Source: Microbacterium hominis
GTDB taxonomy: Bacteria; Actinomycetota; Actinomycetes; Actinomycetales; Microbacteriaceae
Assembly (NCBI RefSeq): GCF_013282805.1
Contig: NZ_CP054038.1
Coordinates: forward strand, 1,240,001 to 1,304,000
Direction: 5' to 3'
Length of the DNA: 64,000 nt
Below the pieces are notes generated by a model. That model made no database searches, had not been told where the DNA came from, and worked only from the letters and a program-made list of their open reading frames with translations. Position numbers and translations under genes: made by a program. Below are positions 41,398-50,053 of this stretch, piece after piece (within the stretch, counting starts at the first letter, position 1; the number at the start of each line of letters is the position of its first letter).

Positions 41398-42138
41398 ATG
41401 ACCGACTTCACAGGCCTCGTCGCCGTCGTCACCGGCGGCGCCAGCGGCATCGGCGCGGCGACCGCCGCAGAGTTGACGCGTCGGGGCGCGCGCGTCGCGG
41501 TCATCGACCGGGACGCCCCCGCGCTCGGACTCGACCTGCACGCCGAAGTGGCAGACCTCTCCGACGACGCCTCCGTGCGGGCGGCGATCGGTCGCATCGC
41601 CGAGTCGCTCGGCGGCATCGACGTGCTGGTCAACAACGCCGGCATCGGCGCCGCCGGTGACGTCGCCGCGAACAGCGATGATGAGTGGCACCGTGTGTAC
41701 GACATCAATGTCGTCGGCATCGCTCGCGTCACCCGGGCAGCGCTTCCATGGCTCCGCACGTCCCGCGCAGCGGCGATCGTGAACACCGCCTCGGTCGGTG
41801 CGACGAACGGACTGCCCAACCGTGCGCTCTACAGCGCGACCAAGGGCGCCGTGATCAGCCTGACCTTTGCGATGGCCGCCGATCATCTCGCCGACGGCAT
41901 CCGCGTCAACGCCATCGCTCCCGGCACGGCCGACACGCCCTGGGTGCAGCGCCTGCTCGCAGCCGCAGACGACCCGGAGGCGACGGCGGCGAACCTTCGC
42001 GGACGTCAGCCCATGGGGCGCCTGGTCACCGCAGACGAGATCGCGTTCGGCGTCGCAAATCTCGCGTCGCCGCGTGCCGCATCCACCACCGGAACGGTCC
42101 TCACCGTCGACGGCGGGCTCACCACGCTGCGCGTGTGA
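41398..42138 (+). CDS. Short-chain dehydrogenase/reductase
   Basis: A 246-aa classical SDR: TGGASGIGAA cofactor loop (residues 12-21), NNAGIG (about 80-85), catalytic Ser in NTASVGATNG and Tyr/Lys in YSATKGAV (about 143-150). The acidic residue VIDRD after beta-2 points to NAD. Its last-gene position in the sugar operon suits a sugar 1-dehydrogenase or 2-keto-3-deoxy-acid dehydrogenase. It starts 4 bp after the Zn-dehydrogenase stop, behind GGAGG. Confidence 0.85.
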   Translation: MTDFTGLVAVVTGGASGIGAATAAELTRRGARVAVIDRDAPALGLDLHAEVADLSDDASVRAAIGRIAESLGGIDVLVNNAGIGAAGDVAANSDDEWHRVYDINVVGIARVTRAALPWLRTSRAAAIVNTASVGATNGLPNRALYSATKGAVISLTFAMAADHLADGIRVNAIAPGTADTPWVQRLLAAADDPEATAANLRGRQPMGRLVTADEIAFGVANLASPRAASTTGTVLTVDGGLTTLRV

Positions 42139-42206
42139 GGCGTTGCGGCGGAGAAGGTCGGCGCAGGACGATTCAGTCGATTACGCACACATGGGTGAAT
42201 TTCATC

Positions 42207-42212
42207 TAAGGT
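42207..42212 (+). promoter_or_regulatory. -10 box TAAGGT upstream of the first GH3 gene
   Basis: CATCTAAGGT lies about 55 bp before the start and the Shine-Dalgarno GAAGGAG is at 42249-42255. Similar ATCTAA sequences occur before other glycosidase promoters (54163-54168, 59760-59765). Confidence 0.4.
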
Positions 42213-42266
42213 CGTCAGAGACCCACTGCGCCGTGGAGACCCGCACACGAAGGAGTGATGACTGAC

Positions 42267-44488
42267 ATGTCTGTTCCGAACCTGCCCACCGTTGAGTCGC
42301 TGACCGTCGAGCAGAAGGTGACGCTGCTCTCGGGTCGCGACACGTGGACCACGAATGCGCTCGAGGACGAGGGCGTACGCTCCGTACGGATGTCGGACGG
42401 ACCGAACGGGCTGCGCGCACAGCTGAACGGCGGCGACGCGCTCGGGTTCCAGCCCAGTGAGCCGGCCACCTGCTTCCCGCCGGCGGTCGCCGTCGGCTCG
42501 TCGTGGGATCCCGATCTGGCTGCGAAGGTCGGCGAGGCACTCGGGCAGGAAGCACGCGCGTTCGGCATCGACGTGGTGCTGGGCCCGGGCGTCAACATCA
42601 AGCGATCGCCGCTGTGCGGACGCAACTTCGAGTACTTCTCCGAGGACCCGCTGCTCGCCGGGTCCCTGGGAGTGTCATACGTGCGCGGCATGCAGTCCAC
42701 CGGCACGGGGTCGTCGGTGAAGCACTTCGCCGCGAACAACCAGGAGACCGATCGCATGCGGGTGAGCGCTGAGGTCGACGAGCGCACGCTGCGCGAGATC
42801 TACTTCCCGGCGTTCGAGCGTGTCGTGAAGGATGCGAAGCCGGCGACGGTCATGTGCGCCTACAACAGGATCAACGGCGTCTACGCCTCGGAGAACCCTT
42901 GGCTGCTCAATGACGTGCTGCGCGAGGAGTGGGGCTTCGACGGCGTCGTCGTCTCGGACTGGGGGGCCGTTCACCGCCCCGCGGTCTCCGTCGCCGCGGG
43001 CCTCGATCTCGAGATGCCCGGCACCCGGGGGCGCAGCGTCGGTGAGATTCAGGCGGCGCTCGCGGCAGGCGACATCGAGGAGTCCGCGATAGATCGGAGC
43101 GTGGCGCGACTGCTGAAGCTCACCGAATGGGGGTCGGTCGCCGAAGGTGACGCCGACTTCGATGCCCATCACGCGCTCGCTCGCGAGGTCGCGGCGGCGA
43201 GCATCGTGCTGGTGAAGAACGACGGCGCTCTGCCTCTGGCGCACGACTCGCGGGTCGCGGTGATCGGCGAGTTCGCACGCACTCCGAGGTTCCAAGGCGG
43301 GGGAAGCTCCCACGTCAATGCCGTGCGGACCGATGCCTTCCTCGATCAGGTCGCCGAGATCGGCACAGCCGTCGAGTTCGCGCCGGGTTTCACTCTCGAC
43401 GGCAACGGAGATCACGAGGCGCTGCGCGCCGAAGCGGTGCACGCCGCATCGCGCGCCGACGTCGCGGTGGTGTTCGCGGGGCTCGCCGACGCCGATGAGA
43501 CGGAAGGGTCTGACCGCACGACGATCGAACTCCCGCAGGAGCAGATCGAACTGATCCGCGCAGTGTCCGCTGCGGCCGCGAAGACGGTCGTGGTGCTCTC
43601 CCACGGTGGGGTGGTCGGAGTGGAGGGGTGGCACGACCAGGTCGACGCCATCGTCGACGGGTTCCTTCTCGGTCAGGCCGGCGGGGGCGCGATCGCCGAC
43701 GTCGTCTTCGGAGTGGTGAATCCGGCGGGGCGTCTCGCCGAGACGATACCGCTCCGCATCGAGGACACCCCGGCATTCGGCAATTTCCCGGGCGAGCAAG
43801 GACACGTCATCTACGGGGAGCGCACCCTCGTCGGGTATCGCTGGTACGCCACCCGCGGCATCCCGGTGCGCTACCCCTTCGGTCACGGGCTGAGCTACAC
43901 GACCTTCCGCACGTCGGAGTTCTCTGTCGAGGTCACCGGTGACGACACCGCGACGGCGCGGGTGCGGGTGGAGAACACGGGGGCCGCGACGGCTCGTATG
44001 TCGTCCAGGTGTATGTGGATGCGTCAGGTCTGGGCGTGGTGCAGCGCAGCGCCCGCGAACTGCGCGCCTTCCGGAAGGTGCACGTCGCTGCGGGTAGATC
44101 GGTCGACGTCGAGCTCGAACTCGATCGACGGGCGTTCGCCTACTGGGACGTCCAGGAGGGCGACTGGGTGGTCACCCCTGGCGCTTACCGGGTGATTCTC
44201 GGGCGTGATGCCCTCGCAGTCGAGGCCGAGGCGACCATCGATATCGCGGGCGACCTGATCATCCGCGAGCTGACGCTGGGATCGACCGCGCAGGAGTGGT
44301 TCGAGCATCCCATCGTGGGGCCGGTGCTGCTCGACACGCTGGACTCGGACCTGCTGCGGGCGATGGCTGCTCCTGCCGCACTGCGCGTGGTCGGGTCTCT
44401 GCCGTGGCAGAAGATCGTGAACCTTCTCGGAGATTCCGTCGCGCGTGAGGACGTCGAGGCGCTGATGGCGGCATCGCGGGGCGAATGA
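42267..44488 (+). pseudogene. GH3 beta-glycosidase with a -1 frameshift near 43988
   Basis: A family-3 glycosidase, about 740 aa if repaired. The barrel domain shows MSDGPNGLR, NIKRSPLCGRNFEYFSEDP, KHFAANNQETDRM and the nucleophile Asp in VVVSDWGA. The alpha/beta sandwich (VGYRWYATRGIPVRYPFGHG) and the start of the FnIII-like domain follow. At about 43988 the frame slips (GCGAC where GCGGAC is expected) and the rest (YVVQVYVDASGLGVVQRSARE to MAASRGE) continues one frame away to 44488. All catalytic residues precede the break; only the last about 165 residues are affected. No signal peptide. The start is uncertain between ATG 42258 and 42267. Confidence 0.85.
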
Positions 44489-44502
44489 CGCGCAGGGTGC
44501 TG

Positions 44503-45132
44503 TCAGCCGGCAGGTGGCGCGCCCTCCGCGATCGCCGGGATGACTCCGGTGAGGAATCTGCGCATCTCGGCCGCGAGATCGATCGAATCGCGGTCGAGAA
44601 GCCACTGCAGTTGGAGGCCGTCGGACATCGAGATGAGCATGGCCGCGAGGCTGCTGGCCGGTACGGCATCTCCGAGCAGGCCCTGGTCGATGAGTCGCTG
44701 GAAGTACCGTGTGCCGGCTTCGCGCTCCCTGCGATACCTGTCGGCGAAGTAGCTGTGGGCCGGATGGTCGGCAGAGGTGGCCTCGGCCGAGAGCACACAG
44801 TGGAGCTCCGTGAGCTCGGGGCTTCCGACATTCCGGATCGCGATCTGGATCAGCCTCTCGGTCGCCTCATCGCCGAGCTCGATCGGCCCCTCTTCGCGGG
44901 ACCGGCGATCCCTCTCCTCGAGCACCGCGGCTAGGAGCGAGTCCTTGTCGGGAAAGTGGTGCTGGAGTCCGGTGAGCGTCATGCCGATCCGCTCGGCGAC
45001 GTCGGTGAGGGTCGCGCCGCGGAACCCCGTCGACGAGAACAGTTCGATCGCAGCATCGACCGCACGCTGCCGGGTCTGCGCGGTCTTCGCATACGGGCCC
45101 CGCTTGCGAGGAGGTGCTTTGGGTGTTGCCAT
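44503..45132 (-). CDS. TetR-family regulator (paralogue of the one at 55901)
   Basis: A 209-aa TetR protein. HTH: AVDAAIELFSSTGFRGATLT then ERIGMTLTGLQHHFPDKDSL (about 20-62). The C-terminal ligand domain includes LHCVLSAEATSADHPAHSYF. It shares the N-terminal RG.YAK motif, the GMT..G..HHFP.K recognition helix and the VLSAEA.S.D.PAH..F block with the second TetR gene, so the two arose by duplication. I take ATG 45132 (AAGGC upstream) over a TTG at 45177. Divergent from the esterase-GH3 operon, which it probably represses. Confidence 0.85.
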   Translation of the reverse strand: MATPKAPPRKRGPYAKTAQTRQRAVDAAIELFSSTGFRGATLTDVAERIGMTLTGLQHHFPDKDSLLAAVLEERDRRSREEGPIELGDEATERLIQIAIRNVGSPELTELHCVLSAEATSADHPAHSYFADRYRREREAGTRYFQRLIDQGLLGDAVPASSLAAMLISMSDGLQLQWLLDRDSIDLAAEMRRFLTGVIPAIAEGAPPAG

Positions 45133-45316
45133 GTCGATCTGCCTTGCTGCTCGCGACGAAAGGTCGGGTTCGCTCAAGGATAGAAGCTGCGCGGTGCGGT
45201 GTGGTCACGGCACGCAACCATGGGTCTAAAATATAAGTCCAGCAAGATTTACGCGGAGCGGTCCGCAGGTTCTCGAAGTCGAGCAACGCGGCCCATCGGC
45301 AGTCGAGGAGGATCAG
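45133..45316. promoter_or_regulatory. Divergent promoter region of TetR and the esterase-GH3 operon
   Basis: An AT-rich island GTCTAAAATATAAGTCC (about 45224-45240) in GC-rich DNA supplies -10 candidates on both strands (TAAAAT at 45227-45232 for the plus strand). It is the likely site of TetR control. GGAGG precedes the esterase ATG. Confidence 0.45.
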
Positions 45317-46495
45317 ATGGCGTCCGACACGGAGCGCACGTACGGCGAAGACGTGCTCGAGCGACTTCTTGATGAGGGTGATCGAGTCGTCGTCAACGGA
45401 TCCGACGTGCACATCAAGACGTCGACTCCCCACTGGCGAGACGGCCAACTCGACGAATGGCTGGTCGCGCGGACGGACGAGCTCGCATCCGAGGAATCTG
45501 CCGGCCCCAAGCCGGGGCTGAAGATGCTCCTGTCGATCCTGTTCCGCCCCGAGGCCTTCCTGGTGCAGCTGCGTGACCGCGCCACGAAGTACAAGATGTC
45601 CGCGGAATCGGACTCGTCGCTGGACCTCGCCGACTCCGCCATCGCGGTGACCTCGGAGGAGCTCTCGCTGTCAGGTGACGTCCGCACGCTGTGGCGGTAT
45701 GAGAGAGCGGACTCCACGGCTCGCTCCCGCCCGGCTTTCCTGCATCTCCATGCCGGCGGCTTCTTCGTCGGCGCACCCGACGGGCAGGACAACTTCCTGC
45801 GGTACGTCGCCGACCGCGCCGACGCCGTCGTCTTCGACCTGGACTATTCGCTGAGCCCGGAGCGGAAGTTCCCGCACGCGGTGAACGAGGCCTTCGCCGC
45901 ACTCCGTCATATCCATGCCCACGCAGCCGAGTACGGGATCGATCCGAAGCGCATCGTCGTCGGCGGTGGCAGTGCAGGCGCCAACCTGACGGCAGCGGTC
46001 ACCCACCTCGCGGCAGCCGAGCATCCGACCCTCATCGCCGGGCAGATCCTGATGAATCCCGTGCTGGGACTGGGGCGCACCGCGCCCGCCGGCTTCGCAT
46101 GGACGAGCGACGACTTCCCGGTCGAAGAGGAGGCCCGTGCACAGGTGGGGCGGATCGAAGAACCTCGCAAGAATCGGGCGATGCGCGTGATGTTCGACGC
46201 CTACCGGGGCCGGACCGACGCCGACTCTGAGCCGCTGCTCTCACCCTGGCTGGCGACGTCGTTCGACGGTCTTCCGCCCGCGCTCATCACGACGGCCGAG
46301 ATGGATGCGCTCCGTCCGGAGGGGGAGTTCTATGCGGGTCAGCTGGCGGCCGCCGGCGTTCCCGTGCGGACGCTTCGGTATCGCGGTGTCCTCCACGAGA
46401 CCGGTGGGATGTTCGGGTACGTCCCGCAGGCGGAAGCCGTTGCCATCGAAGTGGTGAAGGCGATCGCCCCCACTGCGTCGGGGCGCGGAGAATGA
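45317..46495 (+). CDS. HSL-type alpha/beta-hydrolase esterase
   Basis: A 392-aa hormone-sensitive-lipase-type esterase. Oxyanion motif HLHAGGFFVG (HAGG in place of HGGG, about 142-151), nucleophile Ser in GGGSAGAN (about 217-224), Asp in EMDALRPEGE and His in VLHETGGMF. The N-terminal 110 residues form an extra cap. No signal peptide. It overlaps the following GH3 gene as ATGA, suggesting that an ester is removed from a glycoside before or together with the sugar. Confidence 0.85.
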   Translation: MASDTERTYGEDVLERLLDEGDRVVVNGSDVHIKTSTPHWRDGQLDEWLVARTDELASEESAGPKPGLKMLLSILFRPEAFLVQLRDRATKYKMSAESDSSLDLADSAIAVTSEELSLSGDVRTLWRYERADSTARSRPAFLHLHAGGFFVGAPDGQDNFLRYVADRADAVVFDLDYSLSPERKFPHAVNEAFAALRHIHAHAAEYGIDPKRIVVGGGSAGANLTAAVTHLAAAEHPTLIAGQILMNPVLGLGRTAPAGFAWTSDDFPVEEEARAQVGRIEEPRKNRAMRVMFDAYRGRTDADSEPLLSPWLATSFDGLPPALITTAEMDALRPEGEFYAGQLAAAGVPVRTLRYRGVLHETGGMFGYVPQAEAVAIEVVKAIAPTASGRGE

Positions 46496-48762
46496 CAATG
46501 ACGACGCCGTACCGCAACACCGCACTTCCCGTCGCTGAGCGAGTCGACGATCTGCTCTCTCAGATGACACTGGAGGAGAAGGTCGGACAGCTGATCCAGT
46601 ACTTCGGGGGACTCGGGGGGCTCTTCGACGACATCGACGTGTCGGCGCTCCCGCCCGAGCATCAGGCGTACGTGCTTCAGCCGAAGATGGTCGAAGCAGC
46701 AGTGGCCGCCGGAATGGCAGGGTCGGTGCTCTCCGTCAGCAATCCTTCCAAAGCGAACGAGCTGCAGCGGATGGCGGTGGATGGCACGCGACTCGGCATC
46801 CCTCTGCTCCTCGGTTCGGACGTGATCCATGGCTTCCGGACGATCTTCCCCGTACCGATCGCGCAGGCGGCGTCCTGGGATCCTTCGATGATCGAGGCTG
46901 GAGACGCCGTCGCGGCGAGAGAGGCGCGTGCCGTGGGTATCCACTGGACCTTCGCGCCGATGATCGACATTTCTCGTGACGCGCGCTGGGGCCGCATCGT
47001 CGAGGGTGTCGGCGAGGACCCGTATCTCGGCGCAGCTGTCGCCGCCGCTCACGTGCGCGGGTTCCAGGGCGCGTTCGGGCCCGAACGTATCCTCGCGGGG
47101 CCCAAGCATTTCGCAGGGTATGGAGCCCCGCGCGGCGGACGCGACTACGAAGAGGTGGAACTCTCCGAGTCGGAACTGCGCAACGTCTACCTCCCGCCAT
47201 TCCAGGCGGCGATCGATGCCGGCGCCGCCAACGTCATGGCCGCCTACATGGAGCTCAATGGTGTCCCGGCGAGCGCGAACACGTGGTTGCTCGACGATGT
47301 GCTGCGGGGAGAGATGGGATTCGATGGTTTCGTCGTCTCCGACGCCAGTGGCGTCAAGAATCTCGAGAAGCAGCACTTCGCCGCTACCGCGGCCGACGCG
47401 GGTGCTCGTGCCGTGGCGGCGGGGATTGACATGGAGATGTGCATGCTCGAGCCCGCTTTCGGTGAGCTGACCGAGTCCGTAGCGCGAGGAACTGTCGATG
47501 AGTCGACGATCGACTCCGCCGTGCGCCGTGTGTTGACGGCCAAGTTCCGTCTCGGGCTGTTCGAGAATCCTTTCGTCGACGAGTCCGCTGTCGGAAGCGT
47601 GCTCGACGCTCCGGAGCACAGGGAAAGCGCCCGAATCGCGGCGGAACGCTCGATCGTGCTGCTGAAGAACGAGGGCGCTGCACTGCCTCTGGATGCGTCG
47701 ACCTTCGGATCGATCGCCGTGATCGGGCAGCTTGCGGGCAGCAAACGTGAGGTCCTCGGGCCGTGGGTCTTCGCTCACGACACCGAGGAGTCGGTCAGTA
47801 TCGTCGATGGGCTTCGCGCGAGGCTCGAGGGTACCGTGAGCATCGAGTTCGCGCCGGGTGCCGGAATCCCATCCCGCATCTATCCTTCGATGTTCGATGG
47901 TCAGGACCCCACCGTCGAGAACACCCCTGCGGACTACGACGACGATGCCGAGATCGCGCGCGCCGTCGCCCTCGCCGCGGCGGCAGACCTCGCGATCGTG
48001 GTCGTGGGGGAGCGGCAGAATCAGATCGGCGAGAAGTCATCGAGGTCGACCCTCGACCTTCCCGGACGTCAGCTCGAGCAACTGCAGAAGATCGCGGCCA
48101 CCGGCACCTCCGTCGTGCTCGTCGTGATGTCGGGACGCCCGCTCGATCTTCGTTGGGCCGATGAGAACGTCCCCGCCATCGTGCAGGTGTGGTACCCCGG
48201 GACGCGCGGCGGGGATGCGGTGGCGTCCGTGCTCTTCGGCGATGTCTCGCCGGCGGGACGGCTGCCGTTCACGTGGCCGCGGCACGTCGGCCATGTTCCG
48301 ATGGTCTATTCGCACATGCGCACCTTTGACCCGGACGGCAGGGATCAGCGGTATTGGGACGAGCCGTCAACGCCGCTCTACCCGTTCGGCCATGGACTGA
48401 GCTACGCGGCGTTCGCGTACGACAACCTCCGGGTGGATCGCGAACGTGTGGCAGCGGACGAGTCGGTGACGGTGACCGTTGATGTCACGAACACCTCCGA
48501 TCGCACGGCAGACGAGGTCGTCCAGCTCTACATCCACCAGCGCCACGGCACCGCCGTGCGTCCTGTGCGCGAACTCAAGGGGTTCGAACGCGTCGCGATG
48601 GGAGCCGGGGAAACCCGTACTGTGACGTTCACTCTCGGAGAAGCCGAACTGCGGTACTGGAATGCCGCGTCGCGTGATTGGGTCCAGGATGCCTCGGCAT
48701 TCGACGTCTGGGTCGGGGGCGACTCGACGGCTTCGCTGTCGACGACATTCTCCGTGGAATGA
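46492..48762 (+). CDS. GH3 beta-glucosidase, BglX-like
   Basis: A 756-aa intact family-3 glycosidase. Barrel: LTLEEKVGQLIQ-type start, PLLLGSDVIHGFRTIFP, APMIDISRDARWGRIVEGVG, KHFAGYGAPRGGRDYEE; nucleophile Asp in GFVVSDASGV (about 287-296). The sandwich has VVGERQNQIGEKSSRSTLDL, and the FnIII domain closes with VVQLYIHQRHGTAVRPVREL. It has no signal peptide, unlike periplasmic BglX, so it should act on imported glycosides. Coupled by ATGA to the esterase and under the divergent TetR. Confidence 0.92.
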   Translation: MTMTTPYRNTALPVAERVDDLLSQMTLEEKVGQLIQYFGGLGGLFDDIDVSALPPEHQAYVLQPKMVEAAVAAGMAGSVLSVSNPSKANELQRMAVDGTRLGIPLLLGSDVIHGFRTIFPVPIAQAASWDPSMIEAGDAVAAREARAVGIHWTFAPMIDISRDARWGRIVEGVGEDPYLGAAVAAAHVRGFQGAFGPERILAGPKHFAGYGAPRGGRDYEEVELSESELRNVYLPPFQAAIDAGAANVMAAYMELNGVPASANTWLLDDVLRGEMGFDGFVVSDASGVKNLEKQHFAATAADAGARAVAAGIDMEMCMLEPAFGELTESVARGTVDESTIDSAVRRVLTAKFRLGLFENPFVDESAVGSVLDAPEHRESARIAAERSIVLLKNEGAALPLDASTFGSIAVIGQLAGSKREVLGPWVFAHDTEESVSIVDGLRARLEGTVSIEFAPGAGIPSRIYPSMFDGQDPTVENTPADYDDDAEIARAVALAAAADLAIVVVGERQNQIGEKSSRSTLDLPGRQLEQLQKIAATGTSVVLVVMSGRPLDLRWADENVPAIVQVWYPGTRGGDAVASVLFGDVSPAGRLPFTWPRHVGHVPMVYSHMRTFDPDGRDQRYWDEPSTPLYPFGHGLSYAAFAYDNLRVDRERVAADESVTVTVDVTNTSDRTADEVVQLYIHQRHGTAVRPVRELKGFERVAMGAGETRTVTFTLGEAELRYWNAASRDWVQDASAFDVWVGGDSTASLSTTFSVE

Positions 48763-48818
48763 ACTATGCCCGAGCGAGGGTCAGCTTGGGATCATGCCAG
48801 AGCCGGCGGATCGCTCCC

Positions 48819-50006
48819 TCATGGTCGACTCTTCGCCGGTGCATCGTCGAGAAGGGACAGTCCGATGGTGGCGGGGTGACCGTTCACGGCGTCCCACAGC
48901 CAGCCGAGTGGCGTCTTGCCCTCGACGCGGACCTTGTCAGCCTGTCGCGAGCTGATGATGCAGTGCTGCGTGAGATCTGCGGCCCTGGCGTCCTTGAGGT
49001 TCGCCGGTACCGGGGTGTCGTAGATGAAGATTCCCGTGTCGGGAATCGCCGCCTGCAACTGCCGACACATCACAGCGAGGTCGCGCTGGAAGGCGTCCCC
49101 GCTTGCTCGATCGGCCCGCATGACACCCTCCGCGACGAACGGCCAGTACTCTGCGAGGGCATGATCGCGCGTCGAACTGATGAAGAGGACGCGGGCGCTG
49201 TGCGGATGATCTCGGTGCAGCGCGGTCAGCGCGTCGAGGGTGATGTTCTCAGAGTGGAGGCGCTCCACGATGTCGGATGGTGCACCCCAGACGGTCGACG
49301 CGGCGTCCCGCCATCCGTCGTAGAGCATGAAGCCGCCGTCGACGCAGCACGTGACGTCGCTGCAGTTCGGGAACTGGGTCATGACGTCGTCGGTGAGGAG
49401 TGCCGCGCCGAAGCCACCTGCGCTGAATCCGGTGACAACGATCTGCTCGGGCTGGGCGCCGATCGCCTCGATGGCCGTGCTCATGACCGCCCTGTAGTTG
49501 CTGTACCCGTGATGGTGCAGAATCTGCTGCTCCCCTGAGGCGTCGGTGTAGGGGAAGTCTGCCGTGCCCGTGTGGAAGTCGCCCGAACTGTAGCTGATCG
49601 AGATCATGCTCCAGTCGCGGAAGGGATTGTCATTTCGTCTGCTTCCGACTCCGTGGGTGGTGACGAGGTCGGCGATGAGGTCGGACTCGGACGCATAGAA
49701 GTTCGGCTTCGTCGGCTTGCGGTACATGGACGCCGGATGTGCGGCCATGTATTCGTTCCAGCTGACTCCGCCCCCATGGAACATGATGATCAGCTTGTTC
49801 TCGCTGCCGATGCGCACGCTGCCGTGGTAGACATCCCCGTTGGCGGAGACTGCGCCGGGCGGGGCGATCCGGTACCACTTTCCTGACCGCGGCGAAGCGG
49901 GCAGGGCGGGGAACTGACGGGCGCGAAGCAGGGGAGCCAAGATCTTCGTCGCAAGGGGGGCGTCCCTGTATGTCGGGCCGGTGGAAGACGACATAGGAAG
50001 ATCCAT
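48819..50006 (-). CDS. Pectinacetylesterase-family hydrolase
   Basis: A 395-aa protein of the plant-type pectinacetylesterase/Notum family. The beta-strand IIMFHGGGVSWNEY supplies the oxyanion loop, the nucleophile Ser is in VTGFSAGGFGAALL (G-x-S-A-G-G), and Asp and His lie in the region ending DLTQHCIIS. No signal peptide or anchor is evident. It is last in the minus-strand set GH3, GPH symporter, esterase. A close paralogue with a TM anchor is at 58551. Likely action: removing acetyl or similar groups from a sugar. Confidence 0.75.
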   Translation of the reverse strand: MDLPMSSSTGPTYRDAPLATKILAPLLRARQFPALPASPRSGKWYRIAPPGAVSANGDVYHGSVRIGSENKLIIMFHGGGVSWNEYMAAHPASMYRKPTKPNFYASESDLIADLVTTHGVGSRRNDNPFRDWSMISISYSSGDFHTGTADFPYTDASGEQQILHHHGYSNYRAVMSTAIEAIGAQPEQIVVTGFSAGGFGAALLTDDVMTQFPNCSDVTCCVDGGFMLYDGWRDAASTVWGAPSDIVERLHSENITLDALTALHRDHPHSARVLFISSTRDHALAEYWPFVAEGVMRADRASGDAFQRDLAVMCRQLQAAIPDTGIFIYDTPVPANLKDARAADLTQHCIISSRQADKVRVEGKTPLGWLWDAVNGHPATIGLSLLDDAPAKSRP

Positions 50007-50053
50007 TTCTCAGTGTGGCCGGGATTCGGCGCCGACTCCGACGGTGGTGCTGC

